Assembly (NCBI GenBank): GCA_016839985.1
Contig: JAEOTG010000355.1
Span: 1 to 5,727, forward strand
DNA from: Candidatus Heimdallarchaeota archaeon
GTDB taxonomy: Archaea > Asgardarchaeota > Heimdallarchaeia > Heimdallarchaeales > Heimdallarchaeaceae
Length of the DNA stretch: 5,727 nucleotides
Direction of reading: 5' to 3'
The position numbers were made by a program, and so were the translations under genes. This document shows positions 1-4,746 of the stretch, in pieces. Numbering within the stretch: position 1 is the stretch's first letter; the number at the start of each line of letters is the position of its first letter. The notes beneath the pieces are model-generated. The model was not told the origin of the DNA. It saw nothing but the letters and a program-made list of their open reading frames with translations, and ran no database searches.

Positions 1-3
1 AAA

Positions 4-288
4 ATGATAGATTTGAACTATAAACCTTCAAAAGACAAGATTGAAGTGACTTTGTTCAAGCATTTCTTTTGCCCTGTAGGAGTTTATATGTATCAAATAA
101 TAAAGGAAATTGCTCAAAGCTTCAGAGATAAAGTTAAACTAGTAGAAATAGAAACAAATCCAGAGACGATAAGAAAGTATGGAACATCTGAACCCCTAAT
201 AAATGGAAAACTTAAATTTTATGGACCAGCTTCAGCGGAAGATGTGAAAAAAGCAATTCAAGAAGAAATCGAACTATTCAAAAAATAA
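4..288 (+). CDS. Small thioredoxin-fold protein with a single-cysteine CPVG site
   Basis: A 94-residue soluble protein with the beta-alpha-beta plan of thioredoxin/glutaredoxin proteins. A first strand (residues 13-19, IEVTLFK) runs into FFCPVG (21-26), where a redox CxxC would sit. A long helix (27-40) and a second strand (44-50) follow. The cis-proline loop is at TSEPLING (61-68, Pro64), then strand KLKFYG (69-74) and a terminal helix starting at ASAEDV. This is the layout of small archaeal thioredoxin-like proteins. The resolving cysteine is replaced by Gly26, so Cys23 is the only cysteine: a dithiol reductase cycle is not possible within the monomer, and a monothiol or binding role is more likely. 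The start is uncertain because only three bases precede ATG 4 and no ribosome site can be seen; the N-terminus aligns sensibly with the fold. It runs towards the minus-strand cluster, so it is probably not functionally linked to it. The fold is fairly sure; the substrate is unknown. Confidence 0.8.
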   Translation: MIDLNYKPSKDKIEVTLFKHFFCPVGVYMYQIIKEIAQSFRDKVKLVEIETNPETIRKYGTSEPLINGKLKFYGPASAEDVKKAIQEEIELFKK

Positions 289-304
289 AACAGAGTATTT
301 TCAG

Positions 305-330
305 AAAAAAAAAGAAAAAAAAAGAAAAAA
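305..330 (-). terminator. T-rich transcription terminator of the minus-strand small-gene cluster
   Basis: On the minus strand this is T6-C-T9-C-T9, just past the truncated small gene and its tail remnant. Long T tracts without a hairpin are typical archaeal terminators. On the plus strand it reads as two A9G units plus six A, a simple repeat. Confidence 0.6.
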
Positions 331-332
331 GG

Positions 333-359
333 TGATCCTAGTAAAATAGCATTACTAGA
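333..359 (-). pseudogene. Out-of-frame C-terminal remnant of the truncated small gene (371-541)
   Basis: Read on the minus strand in a different frame from the upstream gene, these nine codons give SSNAILLGS. The intact copy at 4799-5062 has SSLALLKGS at residues 77-85, so six of nine residues match. The offset between the two pieces is 46 bp short of the intact layout, which is one base more than a multiple of three, so a single deletion explains both the shortening and the frame change. The match is short and could be chance, but it sits exactly where the lost tail should be. Confidence 0.4.
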
Positions 360-370
360 CATAAGCCATC

Positions 371-541
371 TTAATATACATGAAAGGATTTATTTTCCTT
401 TCTGGAATTTTTAATTTTTGCAGACAATTGTTCTAATAAAAACAATAATGTCTCATCCTCAATTTCTTCAGAAAGTATTAATTCTTTAATAAATTCATAA
501 ACAAGAATTACTCGACTTTTTTGTTCTGTGCTAACTGTCAT
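371..541 (-). CDS. Truncated fourth member of the small-protein family (56 aa)
   Basis: A 56-residue reading frame starting at ATG 541 with a strong GAGGTG ribosome site 5 bases upstream, 30 bp after the stop of the intact paralog at 572-832 and presumably on the same transcript. It aligns without gaps to the three intact copies over residues 1-43. It keeps Met1, Glu6, Lys19, Leu21, Glu30 and Gln38, and the core LLFLLEQL (32-39) parallels LNHLLEQL in the copy at 4799. After residue 43 the similarity ends, and the frame stops at KSFHVY instead of continuing to the basic segment and the L-x-K-G-S tail. A likely remnant of that tail lies out of frame at 333-359. It may still be translated as a one-domain helical protein, or be a pseudogene. 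The family is unrecognised and no function is assigned. Gene reality is supported by the ribosome site and paralogy; functionality is open. Confidence 0.65.
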   Translation of the reverse strand: MTVSTEQKSRVILVYEFIKELILSEEIEDETLLFLLEQLSAKIKNSRKENKSFHVY

Positions 542-546
542 TTGTT

Positions 547-552
547 CACCTC
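547..552 (-). promoter_or_regulatory. Ribosome binding site GAGGTG for the 56-aa small gene
   Basis: On the minus strand GAGGTG lies 5 bases before ATG 541. It is the main local evidence that this short frame is, or recently was, translated. The intact upstream paralog has the same motif at 837-843. Confidence 0.7.
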
Positions 553-571
553 TGAAGAATAAAAAAAGAGA

Positions 572-832
572 TTAGAGAGATCCGCGATGTAGAGCTATTT
601 TACTTATCGCTTTATCTCTATCTCTTCGAAATTCTTGTGTGAGGATATTAGTCCTATAAGCTTGAAATTCTTTGGAGTTTTTTTGTTCTCTTTCTTCTCT
701 ATAAATAAATTCTGATAGTTGGTTGAGCAACTTCAGGATATTTTCCTCTTTAGCGAACTCAAACCTGTATAACTCCTTAAGGGCGTTATAGCTCTTGAGT
801 AGATGGTTCTTATTTTCTATTATTTGTGCCAT
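572..832 (-). CDS. Small helical protein, conserved family with L-x-(K/R)-G-S tail (copy 1)
   Basis: An 86-residue protein of a family I do not recognise, with two further full copies at 4799-5062 and 5165-5428 in this window. The three align without a gap through residue 80. Residues identical in all three include Glu6, Leu18-Lys19, Leu21, Phe26, Glu29-Glu30, Gln38, Leu64, Arg72, Ala75, Leu81 and Gly84-Ser85. The pattern suggests two long amphipathic helices: an N-terminal one running through NALKELYRFEF and LLNQLSEFIY (about 8-45), and a basic one, LTQEFRRDRDKAISKIAL (64-81), ending in LHRGSL. The middle (46-60) is variable and polar. There is no signal peptide, membrane segment or cysteine, so it should be cytosolic. 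Start ATG 832 has GAGGTGA 4 bases upstream. The likely promoter is the conserved operator-promoter at 1012-1072, which would give a leader of about 190 nt containing a degraded paralog. It probably forms an operon with the truncated copy downstream. A protein-partner or nucleic-acid-binding role is conceivable; neither is shown. Confidence 0.85.
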   Translation of the reverse strand: MAQIIENKNHLLKSYNALKELYRFEFAKEENILKLLNQLSEFIYREEREQKNSKEFQAYRTNILTQEFRRDRDKAISKIALHRGSL

Positions 833-836
833 AATA

Positions 837-843
837 TCACCTC
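837..843 (-). promoter_or_regulatory. Ribosome binding site GAGGTGA for small gene copy 1
   Basis: On the minus strand GAGGTGA lies 4 bases before ATG 832, a near-perfect match to an archaeal anti-Shine-Dalgarno sequence. It fixes the start used here. Confidence 0.75.
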
Positions 844-845
844 TT

Positions 846-959
846 TTAGATCATGCTAGACCATAGAAATGAACTACTGTGTAGTACTATCAGAGTTTTA
901 GGTCTGTTTTTCTCCTTTTCCAACTCTTTCTTTGGTTTGTGTTCTATACTCTTGGTCAA
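846..959 (-). pseudogene. Internally deleted remnant of a fifth small-family copy
   Basis: On the minus strand, TTG 959 to TAA 846 reads 37 residues. It begins LTKSIEHK, matching MSKRIEQK at the start of the copy at 5165. From Leu13 it matches family residues 68-87: Glu16, Asn18, Ile24, Leu26-His27, Ser30 and Phe31-Leu32 fall on positions 71, 73, 79, 81-82, 85 and 86-87 at a constant offset of 55. It therefore looks like a full copy that lost about 55 codons in frame. The start region is also damaged: where the truncated gene at 541 has GTGAACAAATGAC, this has GTGATCAAATTGAC, one extra T that destroys the ATG, and the ribosome site GAGGTG has become TAAGTG. It reads five codons past the normal family end and stops 13 bp before ATG 832. 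A weakly translated leader peptide from TTG or the in-frame GTG is possible. Confidence 0.6.
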
Positions 960-1011
960 TTTGATCACTTATTTTTCTTTTTTCTGAGCAAATTTTACTT
1001 TTTAAGTTTAT

Positions 1012-1030
1012 GTTCTTATGCTCTGAGAAC
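1012..1030 (-). promoter_or_regulatory. Operator-like inverted repeat at the predicted start site, locus A
   Basis: In the sense direction (minus), the 17-mer at 1029-1013 reads TTCTCAGAGCATAAGAA. It matches TTCTCAGAGCCTGAGAA at 4747-4763 in 15 of 17 positions, and TGTTCTCAGAGC is identical over 12 bases. The GTTCT/AGAAC arms extend to 1012 and 1030. Its centre (1021) lies about 28 bp past the TATA centre, on the expected transcription start, a typical repressor position. Confidence 0.65.
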
Positions 1031-1041
1031 ACTATCGCAGT

Positions 1042-1059
1042 AAATGTTTATAAACATTT
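1042..1059 (-). promoter_or_regulatory. TATA element inside a perfect 18-bp palindrome, locus A
   Basis: AAATGTTTATAAACATTT is a perfect palindrome with TTTATAAA at its centre. Read on minus, it aligns with AATGTTTAAATATT before the small gene at 4799, and it lies about 28 bp before the operator-like repeat. Transcription should begin near 1022-1025 and run through the remnant into the gene at 832. The symmetry could allow opposite-strand initiation, but no plus-strand gene follows. Confidence 0.6.
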
Positions 1060-1065
1060 CGCATA

Positions 1066-1072
1066 CTGAGAA
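1066..1072 (-). promoter_or_regulatory. Upstream TTCTCA element, locus A promoter
   Basis: On minus this reads TTCTCAG, repeating the left arm of the operator-like palindrome 43 bp upstream of it. The same element lies 42 bp upstream in the promoter of the copy at 4799 (4705-4710). It may be a second site for the same regulator. Confidence 0.5.
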
Positions 1073-1139
1073 TAATTTCTTTATTTTGAAGTCAAAAATA
1101 AATACCAATATAGTTAACTAAAGGATTTCAAGATTATAA

Positions 1140-1165
1140 TGAGAAAATAAAATATGAAAAGAAAG
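1140..1165 (-). terminator. T-rich region after the first winged-helix regulator
   Basis: Directly past the TAA at 1166, the minus strand is T-rich (CTTTCTTTTCATATTTTATTTTC), with no hairpin. It separates the regulator from the small-gene promoter at 1012-1072. The T runs are only 3-4 long, so termination may be partial. Confidence 0.35.
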
Positions 1166-1831
1166 TTATTTTTTGAAAATTTCTTTTACTTCTTTTTCAT
1201 AAATAGAAGGATTGAGTAGTAATAATAAAATTCCTGCAACATGGTTAATCCTGCTTGTTTCATAGGAAGAGCTATTTCTTAAAATCTCACTCACTTCTTC
1301 ACTATTTTTTTCGAAGATATCAGATAATTCATCAAAAATATGTTGATCAACATCACTCATTACTTTTTTAATACTTTCTTTTGTTTGTTTTGGAAGTCCT
1401 TCTTTTAAGCTAACAATTCTTGCTGCTCCTTCAAGAACTCGCTGGCAAAAGTCACATTCCCAGAGATCTTCAGGAACATGAGAAGGATAAAAAATACTAG
1501 CTGTTCTGCTATATAGTACTCTTGTTGCATTTTGATCTTTCAATAACTGTTGTCCTGCATTCATAACCAATCCTGCTTTTTCTAGAAATTTCAAATAACG
1601 ATAAAGTGTTTTCGCGGACTTAGGACTTTTCGCGATTTTATTGTATTTATCTTCTAGCTCTTCAACAGTTAATGGACCTTCTTTCAATGCATTTAATATT
1701 GGTTCATATTTTGGATGTCGCAGAAGCTCATAAATTTTGAATTTTTCATCTTCAATTTCAATTGTTTTTTGGTTATCTATAACTAAAACTCCTTCCGGAT
1801 TTTGTGAGATTACATTATCAATAACAGACAT
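1166..1831 (-). CDS. Winged-helix regulator with C-terminal WxCxxC domain (regulator 1)
   Basis: A 221-residue cytosolic DNA-binding protein. A short N-terminal segment (1-33) leads into an ArsR-like winged helix: LLRHPKYEPILNAL (37-49), EGPLTVEEL (51-59, helix 2), a recognition helix around KSAKTLYRYLKFLEKAG (71-87), and a wing ending near VLYSRTASIF (105-114). Then follows WECDFC (124-129) and an all-helical tail. The Cys126/Cys129 pair is the only clear metal or thiol site; two cysteines per chain would need a dimer, or other ligands, to hold zinc, so metal or redox sensing is an inference. The protein is a full-length paralog of the regulator at 3694-4602, including the C-terminal E-V-x-E-(I/V) stretch. 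ATG 1831 has GAGG 7 bases upstream. Its 3' end lies about 90 bp before the conserved small-gene promoter at 1012-1072, making that promoter a plausible target. No copy of the 17-bp operator is visible before its own gene. Confidence 0.85.
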   Translation of the reverse strand: MSVIDNVISQNPEGVLVIDNQKTIEIEDEKFKIYELLRHPKYEPILNALKEGPLTVEELEDKYNKIAKSPKSAKTLYRYLKFLEKAGLVMNAGQQLLKDQNATRVLYSRTASIFYPSHVPEDLWECDFCQRVLEGAARIVSLKEGLPKQTKESIKKVMSDVDQHIFDELSDIFEKNSEEVSEILRNSSSYETSRINHVAGILLLLLNPSIYEKEVKEIFKK

Positions 1832-1865
1832 TATATTTCCTCATTTCACGCTCTCTAAATAGAAT

Positions 1866-1876
1866 TGATATTTAAC
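1866..1876 (-). promoter_or_regulatory. Putative TATA element of regulator 1
   Basis: On minus, TTAAATATC lies about 40 bp before ATG 1831, which would give a leader of about 12 nt carrying the GAGGAAA ribosome site. It is an isolated AT-rich match in AT-rich DNA. Confidence 0.4.
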
Positions 1877-1913
1877 ATTTATTAATCTTTCCATCTACTG
1901 AGTTAATCGTCTC

Positions 1914-1920
1914 AAAAAAA
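1914..1920 (-). terminator. T-tract after the glycosyltransferase gene
   Basis: A run of seven T on the minus strand, about 30 bp past the glycosyltransferase stop codon (1951-1953) and before the regulator 1 promoter, consistent with an archaeal T-tract terminator. It suggests that the two genes are separate units. Confidence 0.45.
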
Positions 1921-1950
1921 TATCTAACGAAAAACATTTGTTAAATTTTT

Positions 1951-3129
1951 TCATTGTTTCTCTAGAGAATCATAAATTTCTTTTAGTATTTCTCCTTCTT
2001 TATCCCAATTGAGTTTTTCAATGAATGTTTTGTATGAGTGTTTCTTAGCTTCATCTAGTTGTTTCTTTTTGTATTTTTCAAAAACAATCAAGATTTTTTC
2101 TTTAATTTCCTTCACATCTCTAGGTCTAACAAAGAAAGCGAAATTATTATTCTTTGGAAATTGATTCTTAATACTATCAACATCAGAACAGATTATTAGA
2201 TTTCCAGTTGCTAAATAATCGAATACTCTATTTGGACTGCAAAACTCTTTGTGTTTGCTGTATGCTGGTTGTAAAAGACATAATCCTAGTTCTGTTTCTT
2301 TCATTATCGCAAGGGCATCATAGTAGTTTGTCCAACCAAGGAAAACAAAATAATCTTCTAAGTTATTATCAGATGCTCTCTTCTTCATAGGTTCTAGTTC
2401 TTGTCCTGATCCTATTATGATAAATTCTATTTTTGAAGATTCAACTGTTTCAGATATTTCTTTCACAGCTTCTACTAGAATATCATACCCATAATTTGGA
2501 TAAACTGTTCCCCAGGCAACAACACTTAATTTTGTCTTATTTGGTTTAAATTCTGGTTTACTTTGATTTGAAAGATTAATATCTATTAAAGAAGGATAAT
2601 TATGAATAAATGATATATCTATTCCAGGATGTTTTTTGAGCATTTCTTCTCCAATCCCCTCAACTGTAGTAATAACATGATGAACATGTTTTATGTAAAT
2701 TTTTTCTAACCAATTAAATGCTATAAGACCAATTATACCATAGGTTTCTGACATCATTTCTGGAAAAAGCTCATGTGAATCATATATGTGAAACTTTGCT
2801 TTTTTCTTGAATTTCTTAACCAAAGGAAGAACATTCAAGTCATGATAGTGGATGACATCATATTGTCTTTTCTCTTTTTTGAAGATTTTTTTTACACCCT
2901 TCCAGAATTCAAGATACTTGAAAATTCCGCTTTTTCGTACATCGATTCTATCAATTTTATAAGAACTATCTCCGGTTTTGACAATTTCTGACAAAGGAAT
3001 CTCTTTCTTATTAGGGAATGCTGTACCTATTACCTCAATCTCATGTCCAACTTCTAATAGAGTTCTGATCTCCTTTTCCACTCTAATATCAGGTTTCACT
3101 GTACTCAAAACTATCATACAGATTTTCAT
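1951..3129 (-). CDS. GT4-type (GT-B fold) glycosyltransferase
   Basis: A 392-residue cytosolic glycosyltransferase that should move a sugar from a nucleotide-sugar donor onto a glycan or lipid acceptor; neither can be named from sequence. The N-terminal Rossmann domain has MKICMIVLST (1-10), a basic acceptor-side loop (PDIRVEKE), DVIHYHDLNVLP (91-102) and IYDSHELFPE (115-124), the paired His motifs typical of this subfamily. The C-terminal donor domain begins at VVAWGTVYPNYG (203-214) and has FIIIGSGQELEPM (236-248), VFLGW (262-266) and SPNRVFDYLATGN (298-310). In that last motif Asp304 sits where many relatives have Glu. Length is normal for the family and no transmembrane helix is evident, so membrane contact would be peripheral. 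ATG 3129 gives the expected N-terminal strand, although the ribosome site is poor (GAGTTG). It has its own promoter, lies between the two regulatory modules, and has no other glycan genes beside it. Confidence 0.9.
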   Translation of the reverse strand: MKICMIVLSTVKPDIRVEKEIRTLLEVGHEIEVIGTAFPNKKEIPLSEIVKTGDSSYKIDRIDVRKSGIFKYLEFWKGVKKIFKKEKRQYDVIHYHDLNVLPLVKKFKKKAKFHIYDSHELFPEMMSETYGIIGLIAFNWLEKIYIKHVHHVITTVEGIGEEMLKKHPGIDISFIHNYPSLIDINLSNQSKPEFKPNKTKLSVVAWGTVYPNYGYDILVEAVKEISETVESSKIEFIIIGSGQELEPMKKRASDNNLEDYFVFLGWTNYYDALAIMKETELGLCLLQPAYSKHKEFCSPNRVFDYLATGNLIICSDVDSIKNQFPKNNNFAFFVRPRDVKEIKEKILIVFEKYKKKQLDEAKKHSYKTFIEKLNWDKEGEILKEIYDSLEKQ

Positions 3130-3190
3130 TTTTTCAACTCTGTAAGGTGTATAGTATTTTCTGATTTTTCAAACACTAAAATTCAACCTA

Positions 3191-3207
3191 TTATTATAAA
3201 TTATAAA
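3191..3207 (-). promoter_or_regulatory. Putative TATA element of the glycosyltransferase gene
   Basis: On minus, TTTATAATTTATAATAA lies 62-78 bp before ATG 3129, preceded by the purine-rich GAAAGAG. This gives a leader of about 40 nt. The exact box within the run cannot be decided. Confidence 0.4.
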
Positions 3208-3245
3208 CTCTTTCATTAAGTTTTAATCCTCTGAAAAAGATACTA

Positions 3246-3566
3246 TTAGTAATTCCTTTTGTATATACTTACATATCTTGATCTATACTCCTCTTCCTCT
3301 AATTCTTCTCCCCTCTTTGGCCACATATATGCTTCAAGTTCAGTTCCACATCGTCCACAAACAATCTTGTTTTGCTCAGGATAACCTTTGTCATCATAGA
3401 TGAACTCGATTTTTATTGAATGATCGCAAATGTAATCTAAATCACAATATTCACAACGATAGTAATCATAGTTGTTCTTAACAGTAGGTTTTAAGATTCT
3501 TACAGGACAGTAATAAGCGTTAACAGCCGTCTTACAATCACAAACGAGATGAGAAGCAATTTCCAT
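3246..3566 (-). CDS. Small cysteine-rich zinc-ribbon-like protein
   Basis: A 106-residue protein with eight cysteines: Cys9-x-Cys11, Cys20, Cys38-x-x-Cys41, Cys47 with His49, and Cys70-x-x-Cys73. The C-E-Y-C and C-G-R-C-G knuckles are typical of zinc ribbons and could form one four-Cys site (38/41/70/73) around an intervening beta region, with the remaining Cys/His set forming a second. I recognise no named family. The tail (84-106) is acidic and then Tyr/Arg-rich. Such proteins often act as transcription or RNA-associated factors, but this is general knowledge and not evidence for this protein. ATG 3566 has only a weak ribosome site, and a TATA element lies 26-38 bp upstream, so the transcript is nearly leaderless. 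The gene stands alone, downstream of regulator 2 on the same strand with a 127-bp gap. Confidence 0.75.
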   Translation of the reverse strand: MEIASHLVCDCKTAVNAYYCPVRILKPTVKNNYDYYRCEYCDLDYICDHSIKIEFIYDDKGYPEQNKIVCGRCGTELEAYMWPKRGEELEEEEYRSRYVSIYKRNY

Positions 3567-3591
3567 TTGACCATTAAGCCTAGAAACTAGT

Positions 3592-3622
3592 ACTATATAT
3601 ATTTACCTCAAACTGGGTAAAT
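3592..3622 (-). promoter_or_regulatory. TATA element overlapped by an inverted repeat, zinc-ribbon gene promoter
   Basis: On minus, AAATATATATAG (3603-3592) is a clear TATA run. Overlapping its upstream edge is a perfect inverted repeat, ATTTACC (3601-3607) with GGTAAAT (3616-3622), separated by 8 bp. A factor bound there would cover the BRE/TATA region. The repeat is unrelated to the TTCTCA operator of the small-gene promoters. Confidence 0.5.
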
Positions 3623-3687
3623 GTAAGGCAATTTATAATTTTCACATCTAAATTAACTACAAATTAAAAATAAGAAATGAAATATTT

Positions 3688-3710
3688 GCAAGCTTATTTA
3701 AGGCAAGCTT
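3688..3710. repeat. Short direct repeat at the stop of regulator 2
   Basis: GCAAGCTT occurs at 3688-3695 and 3703-3710, 15 bp apart, and overlaps the regulator 2 stop codon (3694-3696). It is probably the trace of a small duplication by slippage; no function is evident. Confidence 0.4.
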
Positions 3711-4602
3711 TAATTTCATCTTTGAATTCTTCTACATTTATCATTAAGTAAAGAGTTTTGAATATCTCCAATATTTTGTTTGATTCCTTAAAACTACAAT
3801 CTTTTATTACTTCTTTTACTTCATCTTCATATTGCTCGAATAATCTGATTTGTTCATCTTCATAATACATGTCTATTGAAGACATTAGATTTGCTAAACA
3901 ATCCCCATCAGGAGGATCGATTTTCATTGATAAACCTATGAGTTTTGCTACTTTTGATAGTGTTTTTTTGCATTCCTCACACTTCCAGGTATCATCTGAC
4001 TGTTGTCTCAAAAGAAACATCTTTGCGCTTCTAGAGTACAAAGATTCAGTTGCAGTTTGACCAAAAATTACTCTTTTCCCTGATTCAACAACTATTCCTG
4101 CATCAGTGAGTTCTTTTATGTATCTGTAAATTGTTTTATCTGACTTTTGTGCACTTTCCATTTTATGAGAGTAAGTTCTTTTTTTTATCATTTTTTTATC
4201 TGTTTCAGATAATTTTTCTGCACTAAGTATTCTGTCGATTTTCGTCTTAGTGAATATTTGTTTGAATCTATCTTTTTCAGGAATTTCTTCTTTTTTCTTT
4301 TCTTGTTCTTTAACCTTGAGTTCCTCCCAAGAAGAGATTTTTGTAAGAAGTTGCTTTAAACTTTCTTTCTCTGTTGGAATCTCCCATTCCCCAATTTTTT
4401 CTTTTAATTTGGAACTTTCCTTTTTTTCAATTAGTTCATTAGACTTTTTAGTAATCTCCCTAACTGTCATAGGTCCCTCTCTCAAAATTGCTAAAACGGG
4501 CCAGTAACCTGGATCATAGAACATATCAACTTTGTCTCTTTCCTTTATGATTTCTATAGTATTTTGTTCAAAATCTTCGTTTGGAATGTCTTTATGTCCC
4601 AT
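3694..4602 (-). CDS. Winged-helix regulator with a 91-residue HTH insertion and WxCxxC domain (regulator 2)
   Basis: A 302-residue paralog of the regulator at 1166-1831. From ATG 4602: YWPVLAILREGPMTVREI (33-50) is helices 1-2; KSDKTIYRYIKELTDAG (153-169) is the recognition helix; ATESLYSRSAKMF (184-196) closes the wing; WKCEEC (206-211) carries Cys208/Cys211; and helices follow to the end. Between helix 2 and the recognition helix there are about 91 extra residues (about 62-152), Lys/Glu-rich and probably helical or coiled-coil. The frame could open at GTG 4647, but that lies upstream of the expected transcription start; ATG 4602 has GAGG 7 bases upstream and a TATA element 50 bp upstream. 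The gene is divergent from the small genes at 4799 and 5165 and shares a 196-bp regulatory region with TTCTCA sites, the usual layout for a regulator of its neighbour. DNA-binding role likely; the signal is unknown. Confidence 0.82.
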   Translation of the reverse strand: MGHKDIPNEDFEQNTIEIIKERDKVDMFYDPGYWPVLAILREGPMTVREITKKSNELIEKKESSKLKEKIGEWEIPTEKESLKQLLTKISSWEELKVKEQEKKKEEIPEKDRFKQIFTKTKIDRILSAEKLSETDKKMIKKRTYSHKMESAQKSDKTIYRYIKELTDAGIVVESGKRVIFGQTATESLYSRSAKMFLLRQQSDDTWKCEECKKTLSKVAKLIGLSMKIDPPDGDCLANLMSSIDMYYEDEQIRLFEQYEDEVKEVIKDCSFKESNKILEIFKTLYLMINVEEFKDEIKACLK

Positions 4603-4651
4603 TTCCTTTCCTCTAGTTTTATTTTCTATTTTAAAATAACTCTTCACGCAG

Positions 4652-4666
4652 ATATAAAGATTTCGC
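4652..4666 (-). promoter_or_regulatory. BRE/TATA promoter of regulator 2
   Basis: On minus, GCGAAATC (BRE-like) runs directly into TTTATAT. The TATA element lies 50 bp before ATG 4602, placing transcription start near 4627. This favours ATG 4602 over the upstream GTG 4647. Confidence 0.6.
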
Positions 4667-4682
4667 TTTAACTAAGATTTTA

Positions 4683-4688
4683 TTCTCA
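4683..4688 (+). promoter_or_regulatory. Third TTCTCA element in the divergent region
   Basis: TTCTCA recurs here, 22 bp before the copy at 4705 and 64 bp before the one at 4747, and about 30 bp upstream of the regulator 2 TATA box. It could let the same factor act on regulator 2's own promoter. A six-base match in AT-rich DNA is weak alone. Confidence 0.35.
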
Positions 4689-4704
4689 TATATAACGGAT
4701 TTAA

Positions 4705-4730
4705 TTCTCAACATACGTAATGTTTAAATA
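4705..4730 (+). promoter_or_regulatory. Promoter of small gene copy 2: upstream TTCTCA and TATA element
   Basis: TTCTCA (4705-4710) is followed by AATGTTTAAATA with TATA centre near 4727. The block aligns with the minus-strand promoter at 1072-1042, sharing the TTCTCA, C-G and AATGTTTA positions. The start site should fall near 4750, inside the palindrome at 4747-4763. Confidence 0.65.
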
Positions 4731-4746
4731 TTCCTCTGCAATAATG

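Noticed and set aside
305..330. A9G repeat units as a CRISPR or functional tandem repeat
   Set aside because: Only two full homopolymer-like units and no spacers; it reads as a T-tract terminator on minus.
371..832. Toxin-antitoxin pair made of the two adjacent small genes
   Set aside because: The two are paralogs of each other, one truncated, not two unrelated partners, and no toxin motif is visible.
873..885. ACTAC-TGT-GTAGT inverted repeat as an operator of small gene copy 1
   Set aside because: It lies inside the degraded coding remnant (846-959), well downstream of the promoter, and has no counterpart in locus B; chance is likely.
2208..2390. Plus-strand reading frame inside the glycosyltransferase gene
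   Set aside because: Antisense shadow of a well-supported gene; no ribosome site and no recognisable protein pattern. The same holds for the frames at 2788-2991, 3869-4060 and 4250-4507.
4603..4647. GTG 4647 as the start of regulator 2
   Set aside because: It lies upstream of the expected transcription start and has no ribosome site; ATG 4602 has GAGG at 7 bases.
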